Assembly (NCBI GenBank): GCA_025716815.1
Contig: JAIXMN010000041.1
Span: forward strand, 124,001-188,000
Direction: 5' to 3'
DNA from: Dichotomocladium elegans
Lineage: Eukaryota; Mucoromycota; Mucoromycetes; Mucorales; Lichtheimiaceae
DNA length: 64,000 nt
Positions 32,124 through 44,653 of this stretch are shown one piece after another; position 1 is the first letter of the stretch, and each line of letters starts with the position of its first letter. The position numbers and the translations under genes are program-made. Below the pieces are notes generated by a model. It ran no database searches. It saw only the letters and a program-made list of their open reading frames with translations, and was not told where the DNA came from.

Positions 32124-33400
32124 CATTTACACATTGTTAGGGAATCACCTTTCAGATGGACGAATGTTCCTTGTAATAGGGAATTTTGGACGCTACATAA
32201 TTCTTGATTAAAACCAAGCTCGAGTACGAAAAGATTAAGAGAGCAGAAAAGCAGCGTCGGTTTATTGATTTGGGAAAGCAAACCTAAACATGGAGCATTG
32301 CACTTTGCTGGAGAGTAATTGCTCAATACATCAGTCATGCGATCGATCAATTTCTCTTTCTTTGATGCATCCAAGAGTCTGCGATTTATAACCAATGGCA
32401 AATTTTCCACTATGTATTCAGCAGCATTCCAACTGATTTCTTCTTCGGGGAAGACGGGACATGGCCGGCATTTTCGATCTTGGTGAACATAGGGTTGCAA
32501 CCTCTTCTGGTAAGATATCGAAGCTGAAGTACCATGTCTCCTCCTCCAAACTGGGCACGATAGCCAGGACTTCATCGACGAAATCGAGCATCTCTTGTGC
32601 GGTGATAAACCCCGAGGAGGAGCGCACAGAAGGGATAAGTACGCCTCTACTAGACATAACAGCTAGGACGTGAAGGTCGGGTGCGGGTATCGCTGGATCA
32701 CTGGGGATGGGTGGTGACACTTTCGGCGATACCGGATATGTACGGCGAGCGTTGACGGCAAATGCTGCTTCAGCAAAGAAAGCACATTATCATCCGCCTT
32801 GAAGTCGTCCCTATCGACAACTTCATCAAGCGACGGAGCACGCCTTGCCTCTCTTCCTCCATCTGGCTGATGGAGAAACACCAAAAGCGCTCGAAGGTGT
32901 TCCTTGCGCTTTTTGCAGCCATTTCTGCAACGCGCTTTTTCGATACCGCCTCTGTAGTCGCTTGCGAACACGCAACCATCACGTCTTCTATGGCGCACGT
33001 GGGATAGGCATCAACATACTCAAACACGAAACGAATGAACTTGCTGTCAAACTGCTTTGCTTTCTGGCATTATCTTCTTTTGGGCATTACGTTCAGACCT
33101 CTGGATGCCCTGTATCGGGCGACATATGCGCTAAAAGTCGACGGCGCCATATGCACACTCCGTGTGGCGCTGGCCTTCGACATGCCATGATTGATGTGGT
33201 TATCAATGGCAACTCTTACAAACTTTCGACATGCTTTTGGCACACCCTTTTTTTGCAGGTTTCTGGGTATTATGTTGTGCAGCTCGTTTCACACCGCCGG
33301 AACTGGACAAAGCCCCGTTCGTTTCGATGTTGGGATTGCGCTCCTCATCTTCTCGTCCTTTACATTCACGATAAATTGTAAATGCCGCCTAATACTTACA
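32124..33400 (-). pseudogene. remnant of an unknown gene with a Psq/pogo-like HTH (Y2 centre)
   Basis: On the minus strand from about 33390 the frames give ..GGVKRAAQHNTQKPAKK, then, one frame over after a run of seven A (33248-33254), GVPKACRKFVRVAIDN, GMSKASATRSV and APSTFSAYVARYR. The pattern AI..I..GMSKASA....APSTFS resembles the helix-turn-helix of Psq/pogo-type DNA-binding proteins. Further down are FVFEYVDAYPTCAIEDVMVA, ARNTFERFWCFSISQMEEE (to about 32770) and a 156-codon frame at 32575-32105. Stops and frame changes mean decay or introns I cannot place. Y1 has eight A at the same run (53148-53155). This may be a relic transposase or a captured gene. Confidence 0.45.
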
Positions 33401-34270
33401 CTGGCTTAACACCGAGAAGGCTACATCACCGTTTTCGATAGGCTTACCAGCATTGTGTTATGTGCAAAGAAAAGGAAAGTGTAAATCACAAAATTCGTGC
33501 TCCATGTACTACAAGACCATCTTTGGCCGCTTATCTTCTCGGGAACTATGACCTGATGCCCCGCGTAGGATGTGACATATCAGTAACTAAAATCATTCGT
33601 TCATGTACTTTGCAGCCGTTACGCCTGGACTTTCTCAGTTTCCATAGTTGATAGATCCGTGAAATAAAGGTAGTCTTCATTGAACAAGCTTATATTTCAC
33701 AGGATGAATAGGAAATGTGTTACCCCAAATCATCGTACACGATCACTGCAACATTCTCGTCACCATCTCATCTCTACACAAGTTCAACAATCGATGTTCC
33801 AAAGGTACAAATATGACTTCTCCCATTCGAATGACGAAGATACAGTACTGTTTTCTAATCTTTCCAAAGCCGGTTAAGTAAACGTAGACAAATGCTGTAC
33901 TGCACTGATTAGTATGCCTGTTATGGTAGAAACGCATGACTGCAGGCCGGCCAAGGTTGGCAAGGAAGATATATGTACGTTGTCACCCTTTGAGAACCCG
34001 CTTGCCTTTTAGCATTTGCAATTAGATGTTTGGAGGAAAAGAGGTAGAGCATGGAACATAATAGCTGTAATTTCAAATGATGTTGTAACCTCCAAATTCA
34101 TTCACTGTCCCATCCAGAAAAAGCCATTTGCTGAAAACTGCGGTATGAAAGGTGAGTTGTTTCTCGAAAAGTCCAAGGCTCAACTCCCCAGCATATCCCG
34201 CAAAATGTGGACGTAAAGGATCTCGATGTTAAATTATGACTGTGCCCGACATGGAACGAAAATGACGCGA

Positions 34271-35664
34271 CTTGCAGAAAGATTGACGAAAGATTGGTTA
34301 CGAAAGCTGGTAAACCGCGGATCGCACTACTGTGATTGAACAAATCTGAAGCGGTTGGATCAGGCTAATGACGAGAATAAGTGATAATCGTTTCGTGATG
34401 CTGAGCTTCGTAAAATGGAAAGCGGAATAGGTGCGTTCGAGAGTTCGCGAGAAAATTTTTTTCAAAACAAAGCAACAAGGCAGTTCGAAGGACGAGCGGC
34501 AGCTCAGGACTTCAACGTTGAAACCAACTTTTCGCACGAATCCTTTAGCAATTCTTAGTATACGATCCATTCGTGGCATTTATATTCTTCTCCCACTTTG
34601 CAATTGCTACTATGGTTACTTGGCCTCGGCAACGCAGGACCAAATCAAGCTTGCTAATCGTTCAACGGCTAGTCAATTGCAGAAAGTTGTTCTCACTCAA
34701 CGATTTGCGCTAATGCTTGAGCCCATCCCGAGTTTGCAGTACGAATTTGATGCTGCTGTCGGCTTGAAGAACAGTGGCATTGCGGGCGCTTGAATTCGGT
34801 GTTGCGGTTTTTAGGAACAATGGTCGAACAGAAAAGAAATGCAGGCCCCTCTTGTACGGCCTGGAATTTTTCCCGTTGTCTTTTGACGAGCCGCTTCTTT
34901 CCCAGTCCTCTTTCAAGAACAATTGCTTCTTCCTCCTGATGCTCTCTGCAGATGAGCCATTTCTTTGCCTTCTCGCTTTCTCTTTTTTCTTGAATAAAAA
35001 TCGGTTGGAGTGTCCTCCTCGCCACTATCCCATAAAAAAATGTCTGGCTGCTTTTCTTTTATGGTTCCTTTTGTCACACTCAAACAAACGGACCTTTGTA
35101 ACAAAAAAAAGTGCGCGTTTCGTCTGGCTTTACCTTTATACTTTCTGACCTTAAAGCCCTTCGGGGAAGAAGGGGCATCTGCTGTGTTCGTGGCCGCGGA
35201 GATACACCACGGTCCGTCATACAGTCGCATTAAACCACTTCCCTTCCTAAACCGCCACTACCTCAGCCCCACCAACGACTATTGCGGATGTGCTGCACAA
35301 CGGAGCTTCTCCAAGCACTGAGTACAAGAAAAAGATCAACGAGCGTCTGACTCTTAAATCGCCACTTTGCCTCCCTTTATCCTCCACGAAATTTTTCTGG
35401 CAACCACCATTGCTGAGGCGACCAACCGTCAAAGTTGCGTTTGACCACCACCGAGTCAAACGAGAAAAATTTTTTTGCCTGCCATTTTTCTCCAGGCCCC
35501 CTGCCTTCACCCACCACCCAAAAAATTTTGCCCACCACATGACAGAACCTTCCCCCCCACCTTGGCTCACTCCGCCTCCCACTGACCCATCCCCAAAAAA
35601 CCACCATCCGATCCAGACCAACCACCTTGCGTGCGAGATGGGAAACTTCTTCTGAAAAGACCTG
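34271..35664 (-). repeat. right inverted arm of Y2
   Basis: Mirror of 30725-32120. The 870 bp before it (33400-34270) show no recognisable gene. Confidence 0.9.
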
Positions 35665-36996
35665 TATTCCGTGATTAGTTCTGTGCCTGTGAAGTTAGCC
35701 GCTGGTTCCCATGTGTCATCTTTTTCCGTGTATCCCTTCCAGCGTGTACGATAAACATAGTTGCCTGGAGTGCCGTCATGATCAATGATTGCCTGCACTT
35801 CATAGTGGTCCTGGCTGGATGGCACTGGTTCTTGCGAGATCAGTTTGATGTGCGATGGCGGGATATTGAACGGAAGAAGCGCGCCTGTCGAGTCTGTCAG
35901 GACGTATGCCCCGCCCTTGTTGACCCCATTAACAGTGAATGGTCCTTCATACCGCGGTTCCGTCTTGCTACCCCTGGTGACGTTGCGGATCATGACCTTG
36001 CTGCCAGCTGGATAAGGGTCAACTATCCGGTGATTCGAATCGAAGCGGGCTTTTTCAGCATCTCGGGTGGCTTTCATGCACTGATGGATGACGGGTATAA
36101 CCACTGCTTCCATCTCGCTAAGTCGTTCACGCGCTGCCTCGTAGTCAACTGTAGGTTGTGCGCTATCCCCTGTAGTTGAGTCGGTGTAGTTAGTGAAGGC
36201 GTTGGGTGGACGAGCAAACATGAGCGAGAAAGGTCGTGAGCCATGTATGGCGGGGTGCTTAATGTTAAGTGCGAATTGCACGCTTGGGACGTGAATGTCC
36301 CATTCTGACTTTTTGCCTTGCAGCTGTTTGACGATTGCGTTCTTGGCAAGACCGACCCATTTCTCTGCTACGCCGTTGGCGCGTGGGTGATAAGGAGTGA
36401 TAAGGCGGTGGTCGAGGCCAGAGATATCTGCAAGCTGCGTGATGAGGTCGTTGACAAATTCTGTGCCATTATCACTGGTGAGCGTGCGCATGGGTCCATA
36501 CTCCATCATATGTGCCCACAGTTGTCGTGCTATAGTAAGTGCAGACTTATCTGGAATTGCTCTCAGGACGCAGTAGCGTGTGAAAATGTCGACCATGACG
36601 AGTAAGTAGTTGTTACCACTGTCAGACTTAATGTTGAGCGTGCCAAGATCAATAGCCCAATGATCGCCTGGGTACTTAGCGGTGACATGACGCAATGGCT
36701 GGAAACCATGTTTGCCGACATTGAAGCGTTGACAGTCCGTGCATTGCGAGACAAGCTTCTGGGCGTCCTTGCGTAGGTTAGCCCAGTGCAGCCCGTCACT
36801 GTGAATGGACTTGGTGATTGCGTCGGCACCGAAGTGACCGAGTAAATGCGCTTTCTGCAGCAATTCAGTACGTTCGTGCTCGGGAGGCGTCATGAAGTCG
36901 ACGGGCTCAAAGTGTTGTGCGCTTGCGAGAATGGGCGCATGACCGTCGGTGTTGTTCTCAGAGGAATGTGAAGAAGAAGAGGAGGAGGCTTTCGTG
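35665..36996 (-). pseudogene. integrase and chromodomain of G
   Basis: Minus frame: HLLGHFGADAITKSI and CTDCQRF (HHCC finger), then the DDE core in WAIDLGTLN, TSDNGTEFVND and GVAEKWVG. Next SKVMIRNVTRGSKTEPRYEG, and a chromodomain: YEVQAIIDH, YRTRWKGY, DDTWEPAANF. The chromodomain would guide integration to modified histones. The apparent fusion of ..LITEY to RSFQKKF.. is read-through into Y2. A frame change near 37000 separates this from RNase H. Confidence 0.88.
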
Positions 36997-38259
36997 TGGC
37001 TGAGCCTGCAGCGTTGGTGATAAGGTTCCGTGACGTGCTGCCTGAAACGTTGCTCTTTCCTTTACCCCCCACCAGACATTTGTCCGCAGGAAAAAGACGG
37101 GAGAAGGCGTCAGGCAGAACGTTGTCCATACCTGGCAGATGCACTACCTCGAAATCGAAATCGTACAGGTCGTCAAGCCAACGAGCCATCATTGGATTGA
37201 CTAGTGGTTGCGTGTGGAGATATGTTAATGCAGCGTGGTCAGTGTAAATGGTAAAACGACGTCCCCATAGCCAGTGTCGGAACTGTCGAAGTCCGTAAAC
37301 GACTGCAAAGAGCTCGCGTTTAGTAACCGACCAGCGTTGCTGGCTGGGAGATAATGCCTTGGCCTTGAAACCGATGTAACGAATCTGATTGTTGATGACC
37401 TGATAGAGGCATACCCCCACCCCCACGTCACTTGCATCTGTAGCTAGGCAGAAAGGTTGCTGCAAATTTGGATGACAGAGCACTGGAGCTTGCGTAAGCG
37501 CGAGTTTGATGTTATTGAATGCGCGCGTGTGCTCTTCTGTCCACAACTGCGAGAGATCCCCTGCGTTGCGCAAACTGTCCAGTGGCCACGTTGTCGTTGC
37601 AAATCGAGGTACATGGTCCCGGAGGAAGTTCACAGCACCGAGGAACCGTTGCATATCTTTGCCCGTAGCGGGCTGGGGCCAAGCCGCTATGTTGGCGACC
37701 TTTCGAGGATCCAAAGCAATGCCTGCTGCTGAGATACAGAATCCCAGAAGGTACACCTTGCGCTGTCCAAAGGCACACTTATCACGGTTGAGGATGAGAT
37801 TGGCTCGCGTGAGACGGCGGACGACTTCCTGTACGTGAGGAACGTGTTCTTTGAAGCTGGCGATGACAGCGAGCGGATGCCGAAGGGTGCACCCCGGAAC
37901 ACATACTGTATACCATTGACTTTGAATGCCGTTTTATGTTGGTGCTCTTCTGTGATGGGGAACCGATGAAAAGCATTCGTCAAGTCGAGAGTCGTGAAAA
38001 TTGTTGATCCACCGGTGCGCTCGAAGATGTCTGATAAGTGGGGCAGTGGAAACCGATCTTCGGGTAGGAGTAGATTGAGCTGGCGTACATCGAGACAGGG
38101 GCGATACTTGGTATAGTTGCCGTCGCTGTCCTTCTTCCTTGCGAAAACGATCGGACTGTTCCAATGGCTGATAGTATGCGATTTCTTGATGACACCGTCG
38201 GCAAGCCATTTGTCGACATGCTGCTGCAGAAGAGGCATGAGGGTCGCTGGCAGCTTGTA
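36997..38259 (-). pseudogene. reverse transcriptase (YVDD box deleted) and RNase H of G
   Basis: Minus frame from 38259: LPATLMPLLQQHVDKWL, FARKKDSDGNYTKYRPCLD and TTLDLTNAFHRFPI (first catalytic D), to VFRGAPFGI. There the frame shifts and resumes as VIASFKEHVPHVQEVVRRL, then YLLGFCISA. Compared with H, about 28 residues including the FVDD box are missing, so RT cannot be active. RNase H follows (ATDASDVGVG, WSVTKRELFAVVY, IYTDHAALTYL). A second frame change lies near 37000. Confidence 0.85.
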
Positions 38260-41200
38260 CAGGATTTTCAAGAAGAAGTTTGCGACAAGGATTAGTTGTT
38301 CGTTGCCGTATTTTTTAGTTCGTTATTGCTGAGAAAAGTTTGGGCATAAAAACTTTGGTTGTTGGTGAATTGCGGCCCTGAATTTGGCCGGCAGCGGCTA
38401 TTGAATTCGCAAAAAATCGTCGAGGTTTTTCGTTTTTTTCGTCTATCCAATTCGTCTCCCACAGCCCAGTTGTTCGGCAGCATTTCGAAGGTCGATGCCA
38501 CATACAAAGATGTTGGATCCTGCAGTATTATTTTATCGTCAAGAGGATTCTTTTTTTTGGATTTGGTTGGCAAGGACATTCGCGCAAACAATGCAAGTTC
38601 TCGGTTTTAGTAATCCCATTTGGTTACTGCCAAGTCGCATTTGGAACGCACTTTTATTTTGTTCGCATGGCATCTCTATATATTTCGCAATCTCTCTTGC
38701 CGCACTTAACTCGAACATTTGTGCGATTAAAAGAAAAAGCGGCGAACAGTGGGAGACTGGCAGCTGCTGAAAGGTACCAAACTCGGCATGCTGTATTCTT
38801 TTCTTGTCATCCGTCGCCATTTCTGTGCAGCAAAGCTGGCAATTGGCCATTGGCTAGTTCGCCACAATGTAAGAATAAGATGGGTGAATGGCGTGAACGT
38901 GGAAGTAAAAAGGAGACAGTGATTGTCTGGAAAATAAAAGAAAGCCTTTAAAGCTTAAAAACAAAACGGGAGAGAATGGTACAGTAGGAGAATAAAAATG
39001 GGCGCGACGCGGTTAATTGAAATATCGATGCGCTTCCCACCCTTTTTCTGGTAGTGCGCCCTCGCATTATACTTTTGAACATGTGCAAAACGAACCATCC
39101 TGCTCTTAATTAAACACAAGCTATTGTGAGGAAAAAGAGAAATGGCAACAACTTCTCCGAGATTCTGCTTTCTCACGAAAACCATGCTGCTACTCTATTT
39201 GCCGCTTCTTTCGACACATGTGTGCACCCTTGTCTTTTGCAAACGTAAGCCTTGACATCGACAGGACCTTGCTGGTCTTCAACAAAGTCAAGCTGCAGTT
39301 AATGTCTAGATCTAATGTAAGAATAGCATTCGCTGGCAACAGCGACCGCAAGGTTGACATTTGTCGAGCTGATTGGGAGATTTCTATCACAGTACTGTCT
39401 CTACGAGCGTCGTAGTTGGTATTGGCCTCATCACTATCACTTTCACTGCCAGTACTGCAATCGCTTTCCGTTTCGTCGACCTGGAAGCGGTATTTGGTGA
39501 ACGCCAAATCATTCATCCTATCCAACATTCCTCCTTCGAGATCGATCTCTTCACCGCCTTCATCATCGTCGTTCACGTCATCGCCATCGTCATCGTCATC
39601 GTCCTCACTCATAGGACTGGCCTGGGTATCAGCTATGTCTGTCTTTTAATGAGGCTGTATTTTGTAGAGTTTCTGATATGGATCATTGCCCTTTTCTCGA
39701 AATGGACGACCAGTCTTACTCATACCATCTCCACGAAGATCTAGTGATGCCATAGATCTGGTCAAACGTCGCGTAACGACTGGGGAACACCTATGCGCAA
39801 GTTGCAAGCGTGTCTGCGAAGGGATTACCGGTCGATAATGGTGTTTCGTGACCTTGGCAACAGTGCATGCCGAGATTTTGTTGGATTTTGAGGAAGCCAT
39901 TTTATGGTGAACAAGAGTATAAGGAAAACTTTGGAGGGGAAAAAGGCGTTAAAGAAATTCACATTTATTATGAGTAAGTATTCGTTCTAGCTTTTGTAAC
40001 ACAACACCACCACGAACGGTGAATAGGCTTAGCAGTTCTGCTTAATCACCCTGTCAGATGACATGCTCTAACAGGCGTCCGTTATGCACTTATTACTAAA
40101 TCACAAGCGCCCCAACCATCCTTTTTGATCACAGAATGCACAAGCTGATCTTCAACTATCGCATTCTCAAAAATATCACTTCTTTCCAGTACTTTTAACT
40201 TCGTTACTCAGTATAGCTAAGTACCAAGTAGAGCGATATGTACAGATAAAGCTATCCATCCTCAATGTCCGCAAATTTTCACCAGCTTATCCATTTACCC
40301 CACATATTGCAAATGCTGTATAGCTGGATAGGCTACCCTTTTACTATCATTTCTTCTGTCGGCCAACACAGGAAGTTCTACCAAGACCTATGCCGACGAT
40401 TAATTAGCTAATTTTTTGAATAGGGTTTCTCCCTTAATCTTTTTTCCCTCGTTGACATAGATTGCGCCTTGACGCATCAAGGGTATTACCTTTCATACGT
40501 CCATGATCGAATCGACCAAGTATATGAATGATTTCATTGATTCCTGCTGCTATTTTGATGTTGAACGGGGTATAAAAGAAGCACATGTTTAAGCGGAATG
40601 CGAGAGACGTTTAAAGCGTAAGCATTCACCGTCTCTTTTCAGGGATCTCCATGATCAATGTCACATTGTGCTTCGAAATCACGCGATTTTCCGTATATTC
40701 GTGATATGTGCCATATTCGAGAGACATTTAAAAAGGCGGAAACGCGTTCATAGTAGCACGGTATGGCATTGAGTATTTCTTTATAATAACTAGTAAGTTA
40801 CTTTGCTCGACATTATTGCAATCAGCACCTTGACCAGCGAATGCTATTCTTACATTAGATCTAGACATTAACCGCAGCTTGACTTTGTTGAAGACCAGCA
40901 AGGTCCTGTAGATGTCAAGGCTTACGTTTGCAACAGACAAGGGTGCACACATGTGTCGAAAGAAGCGGCAAATAGAGTAGCAGCATGGTTTTCGTGAGAA
41001 AGCAGAATCTCGGAGAAGTTGTTGCCATTTCTCTTTTTCCTCACAATAGCTTGTGTTTAATTAAGAGCAGGATGGTTCGTTTTGCACATGTTCAAAAGTA
41101 TAATGCGAGGGCGCACTACCAGAAAAAGGGTGGGAAGCGCATCGATATTTCAATTAACCGCGTCGCGCCCATTTTTATTCTCCTACTGTACCATTCTCTC

Positions 41201-41910
41201 CCGTTTTGTTTTTAAGCTTTAAAGGCTTTCTTTTATTTTCCAGACAATCACTGTCTCCTTTTTACCTCCACGTTCACGCCATTCACCCATCTTATTCTTA
41301 CATTGTGGCGAACTAGCCAATGGCCAATTGCCAGCTTTGCTGCACAGAAATGGCGACGGATGACAAGAAAAGAATACAGCATGCCGAGTTTGGTACCTTT
41401 CAGCAGCTGCCAGTCTCCCACTGTTCGCCGCTTTTTTTTTTAATCGCACAAATGTTCGAGTTAAGTGCGGCAAGAGAGATTGCGAAATATATAGAGATGC
41501 CATGCAAACAAAATAAAAGTGCGTTCCAAATGCGACTTGGCAGTAACCAAATGGGATTACTAAAACCGAGAACTTGCATTGTTTGCGCGAATGTCCTTGC
41601 CAACCAAATCCAAAAAAAAGAATCCTCTTGACGATAAAATAATACTGCAGGATCCAACATCTTTGTATGTGGCATCGACCTTCGAAATGCTGCCGAACAA
41701 CTGGGCTGTGGGAGACGAATTGGATAGACGAAAAAAACGAAAAACCTCGATGATTTTTTGCGAATTCAATAGCCGCTGCCGGCCAAATTCAGGGCCGCAA
41801 TTCACCAACAACCAAAGTTTTTATGCCCAAACTTTTCTCAGCAATAACGAACTAAAAAATACGGCAACGAACAACTAATCCTTGTCGCAAACTTCTTCTT
41901 GAAAATCCTG
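38260..41910 (-). mobile_element. foldback transposon X2, same family and length as X1
   Basis: 3651 bp, exactly the length of X1 and nearly identical, in inverted central orientation. TA lies at both ends (38258-38259, 41911-41912). The left flank is pol of G but the right flank is the inside of another X (X3), so the TA pair is not one target duplication. The inverted arms are each about 1.08 kb. 39901-40730 has no gene. Confidence 0.88.
39190..39900 (-). CDS. unknown acidic two-exon protein of X (copy X2)
   Basis: Same gene as 12288-12998 on the minus strand: ATG at 39898-39900, in-frame TAA within the inferred 87-bp intron (39639-39725), then the Asp-rich exon. The coding differences seen from X1 are a Cys for Arg near residue 12 (SACTVAK) and an Arg for Gln at HHYRPV. 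Function unknown. Confidence 0.45.
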
Positions 41911-43487
41911 TACTTGGTCGATTCGATCATGGACGTATGAAAGGTAATACCCTTGATGCGTCAAGGCGCAATCTATGTCAACGAGGGAAAAAAGATTAAG
42001 GGAGAAACCCTATTCAAAAAATTAGCTAATTAATCGTCGGCATAGGTCTTGGTAGAACTTCCTGTGTTGGCCGACAGAAGAAATGATAGTAAAAGGGTAG
42101 CCTATCCAGCTATACAGCATTTGCAATATGTGGGGTAAATGGATAAGCTGGTGAAAATTTGCGGACATTGAGGATGGATAGCTTTATCTGTACATATCGC
42201 TCTACTTGGTACTTAGCTATACTGAGTAACGAAGTTAAAAGTACTGGAAAGAAGTGATATTTTTGAGAATGCGATAGTTGAAGATCAGCTTGTGCATTCT
42301 GTGATCAAAAAGGATGGTTGGGGCGCTTGTGATTTAGTAATAAGTGCATAGCGGACGCCTGTTAGAGCATGTCATCTGACAGGGTGATTAAGCAGAACTG
42401 CTAAGCCTATTCACCGTTCGTGGTGGTGTTGTGTTACAAAAGCTAGAACGAATACTTACTCATAATAAATGTGAATTTCTTTAACGCCTTTTTCCCCTCC
42501 AAAGTTTTCCTTATACTCTTGTTCACCATAAAATGGCTTCCTCAAAATCCAACAAAATCTCGGCACGCACTGTTGCCAAGGTCACGAAACACCATTATCG
42601 ACCGGTAATCCCTTCGCAGACACGCTTGCAACTTGCGCATAGGTGTTCCCCAGTCGTTACGCGACGTTTGACCAGATCTATGGCATCACTAGATCTTCGT
42701 GGAGATGGTATGAGTAAGACTGGTCGTCCATTTCGAGAAAAGGGCAATGATCCATATCAGAAACTCTACAAAATACAGCCTCATTAAAAGACAGACATAG
42801 CTGATACCCAGGCCAGTCCTATGAGTGAGGACGATGACGATGACGATGGCGATGACGTGAACGACGATGATGAAGGCGGTGAAGAGATCGATCTCGAAGG
42901 AGGAATGTTGGATAGGATGAATGATTTGGCGTTCACCAAATACCGCTTCCAGGTCGACGAAACGGAAAGCGATTGCAGTACTGGCAGTGAAAGTGATAGT
43001 GATGAGGCCAATACCAACTACGACGCTCGTAGAGACAGTACTGTGATAGAAATCTCCCAATCAGCTCGACAAATGTCAACCTTGTGGTCGCTGTTGCCAG
43101 CGAATGCTATTCTTACATTAGATCTAGACATTAACTGCAGCTTGACTTTGTTGAAGACCAGCAAGGTCCTGTCGATGTCAAGGCTTACGTTTGCAAAAGA
43201 CAAGGGTGCACACATGTGTCAAAAGAAGCGGCAAATAGAGTAGCAGCATGGTTTTCGTGAGAAAGCAGAATCTCGGAGAAGTTGTTGCCATTTCTCTTTT
43301 TCCTCACAATAGCTTGTGTTTAATTAAGAGCAGGATGGTTCGTTTTGCACATGTTCAAAAGTATAATGCGAGGGCGCACTACCAGAAAAAGGGTGGGAAG
43401 CGCATCGATATTTCAATTAACCGCGTCGCGCCCATTTTTATTCTCCTACTGTACCATTCTCTCCCGTTTTGTTTTTAAGCTTTAAAG
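41911..43487 (+). mobile_element. X3, partial copy of foldback X
   Basis: Corresponds to X1 11666-13242. The left arm and part of the centre are missing at the X2 junction, and the distal part of the right arm is missing at Merlin B. It keeps the unknown gene. Confidence 0.88.
42533..43243 (+). CDS. unknown acidic two-exon protein of X (copy X3)
   Basis: Same gene and phase as in X1. ATG 42533, inferred intron 42708-42794 containing the TAA, exon 2 with the SEDDDDDDGDDV acidic run. Small substitutions (for example Trp in STLWSLL). It has no promoter-side arm of its own. Function unknown. Confidence 0.42.
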
Positions 43488-44653
43488 GGCTGAATGGGAG
43501 TATAGCACGCCACACTTTCAATCTGACCTAGATGGTGCACCAATCATGCTACAAACATAAAAATTATATATTCTTATAGCTCTAAATAAGGCGCATCGTG
43601 TAACAATATTTTAAACCCCGACACATATATAGTTCGCTTCGTCTTTAGGTTTCAGCTTCTTCTTCTATTATAGTATAGGTCTTTTATTTACTATTTCGAA
43701 CTCTTTTACTAACAGGAAGGATTTCTTCCTCACTATGCTCACTTTCACTGAGTTCCTGATCATCTACAACTGCTGTACCTACTATTATTATGTGTGCCAA
43801 GCAACTGGATAGTTATATCAACTTACCATTGTCAACATCAGGCTCCATAGAGAGAACCTCTGTAAGGGTTGAGTGATCCTCTCTATCTCCTGTGACTAGG
43901 TGGGTCTCTAACTTGGAGAATGACACCTCTCTAAATGCTTTTAAAAGGCCAGACCAGATAGCACCTTCATATTTTCGTCTCCAGATAAACTCAACAAGTT
44001 TCCATGGCATTGCCTTCTTGGTTCTCTGTCTAGCTGGGACATTCTGTTTAATGCCATTCCAAGTACCTATATCTATGTTAAGAATAATGAAAACCTTGCT
44101 TATATATACTGCTTACCCTCAATTGTGTTTGTGCATGCACTAGTTTTTGGGTCAACAAAGTGCAAACTATGATTCACCCTGTCAAATTTGATATCCCTTG
44201 ACTCCTCTGTATCCTTGATCCAGTCATATGCCTTCCAGCAGTCTGCTACAATATGGCTCCCTAACACTTATATAAGTAAGTCTAATACTACCAATACTAG
44301 GAACTTACCATCAAGAATATAGGTGTTTACTACTTCCTTAATAGTCTCCATGCTTCTGTCAGGAACAGTGGTCAAAAAGGCCTTTCTTCTCTTGGTCCTT
44401 TCAACACCACCAATCACCCATACACCATCCACTCTATGGCCCTTGGCATATTTTCGTTTCCCAAACTTGGATTCATCAATTTCAACAATGATCCTTTCGC
44501 CATTTTCATCACGGCCTCCTATTAATAATGTTTAGATAAGTAATAGTTACTAGTTTCTATAACTTCCTGTATATACCAATTTGACAATCTCCAATAGTAA
44601 GGTCTGCTTCCATAAGCCTCATTAAATCAAGGATTATAGTCCTTGTTGTCTTG
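43488..44653 (-). mobile_element. Merlin copy B, 3' half only
   Basis: It begins with the intact 3' terminus GGCTGAATGGGAG and matches copy A 21386 down to 20221. It then ends abruptly in exon 2 at the start of Merlin B'. It includes exons 3-6 of the transposase on the minus strand (43684-44531: EIDESKFGK, ADCWKAY, TNTIEGTW) but lacks exon 1 and most of exon 2. Confidence 0.88.
43684..44653 (-). pseudogene. Merlin transposase, truncated (copy B)
   Basis: Contains the full DDE part with the same intron positions as copy A but no N-terminus: the sequence stops at AIDHKTTRT.. of exon 2 and Merlin B' begins. It cannot make a complete protein. Confidence 0.85.

Larger units (their letters stand above)
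30725..35664 (+). mobile_element. foldback transposon Y2 inserted in pol of G, TSD TA
   Basis: 4940 bp between TA at 30723-30724 and 35665-35666. Ends CAGGTCTTTTCAGAAGAAG. Inverted arms 30725-32120 and 34271-35664 (about 1395 bp). The central 2.15 kb holds remnants of a minus-strand gene. Removal restores the chromodomain frame of G. There is no DDE/SWIM transposase, so it is probably non-autonomous. Confidence 0.92.

Noticed and set aside
35247..36893. A 548-codon frame fusing integrase-chromodomain to RSFQKKF and a Gly/Trp-rich tail
   Set aside because: The tail after ITEY is the arm of foldback Y2. Removing Y2 joins the frame to WQRRNPK at 30722. It is read-through, not a real fusion protein.
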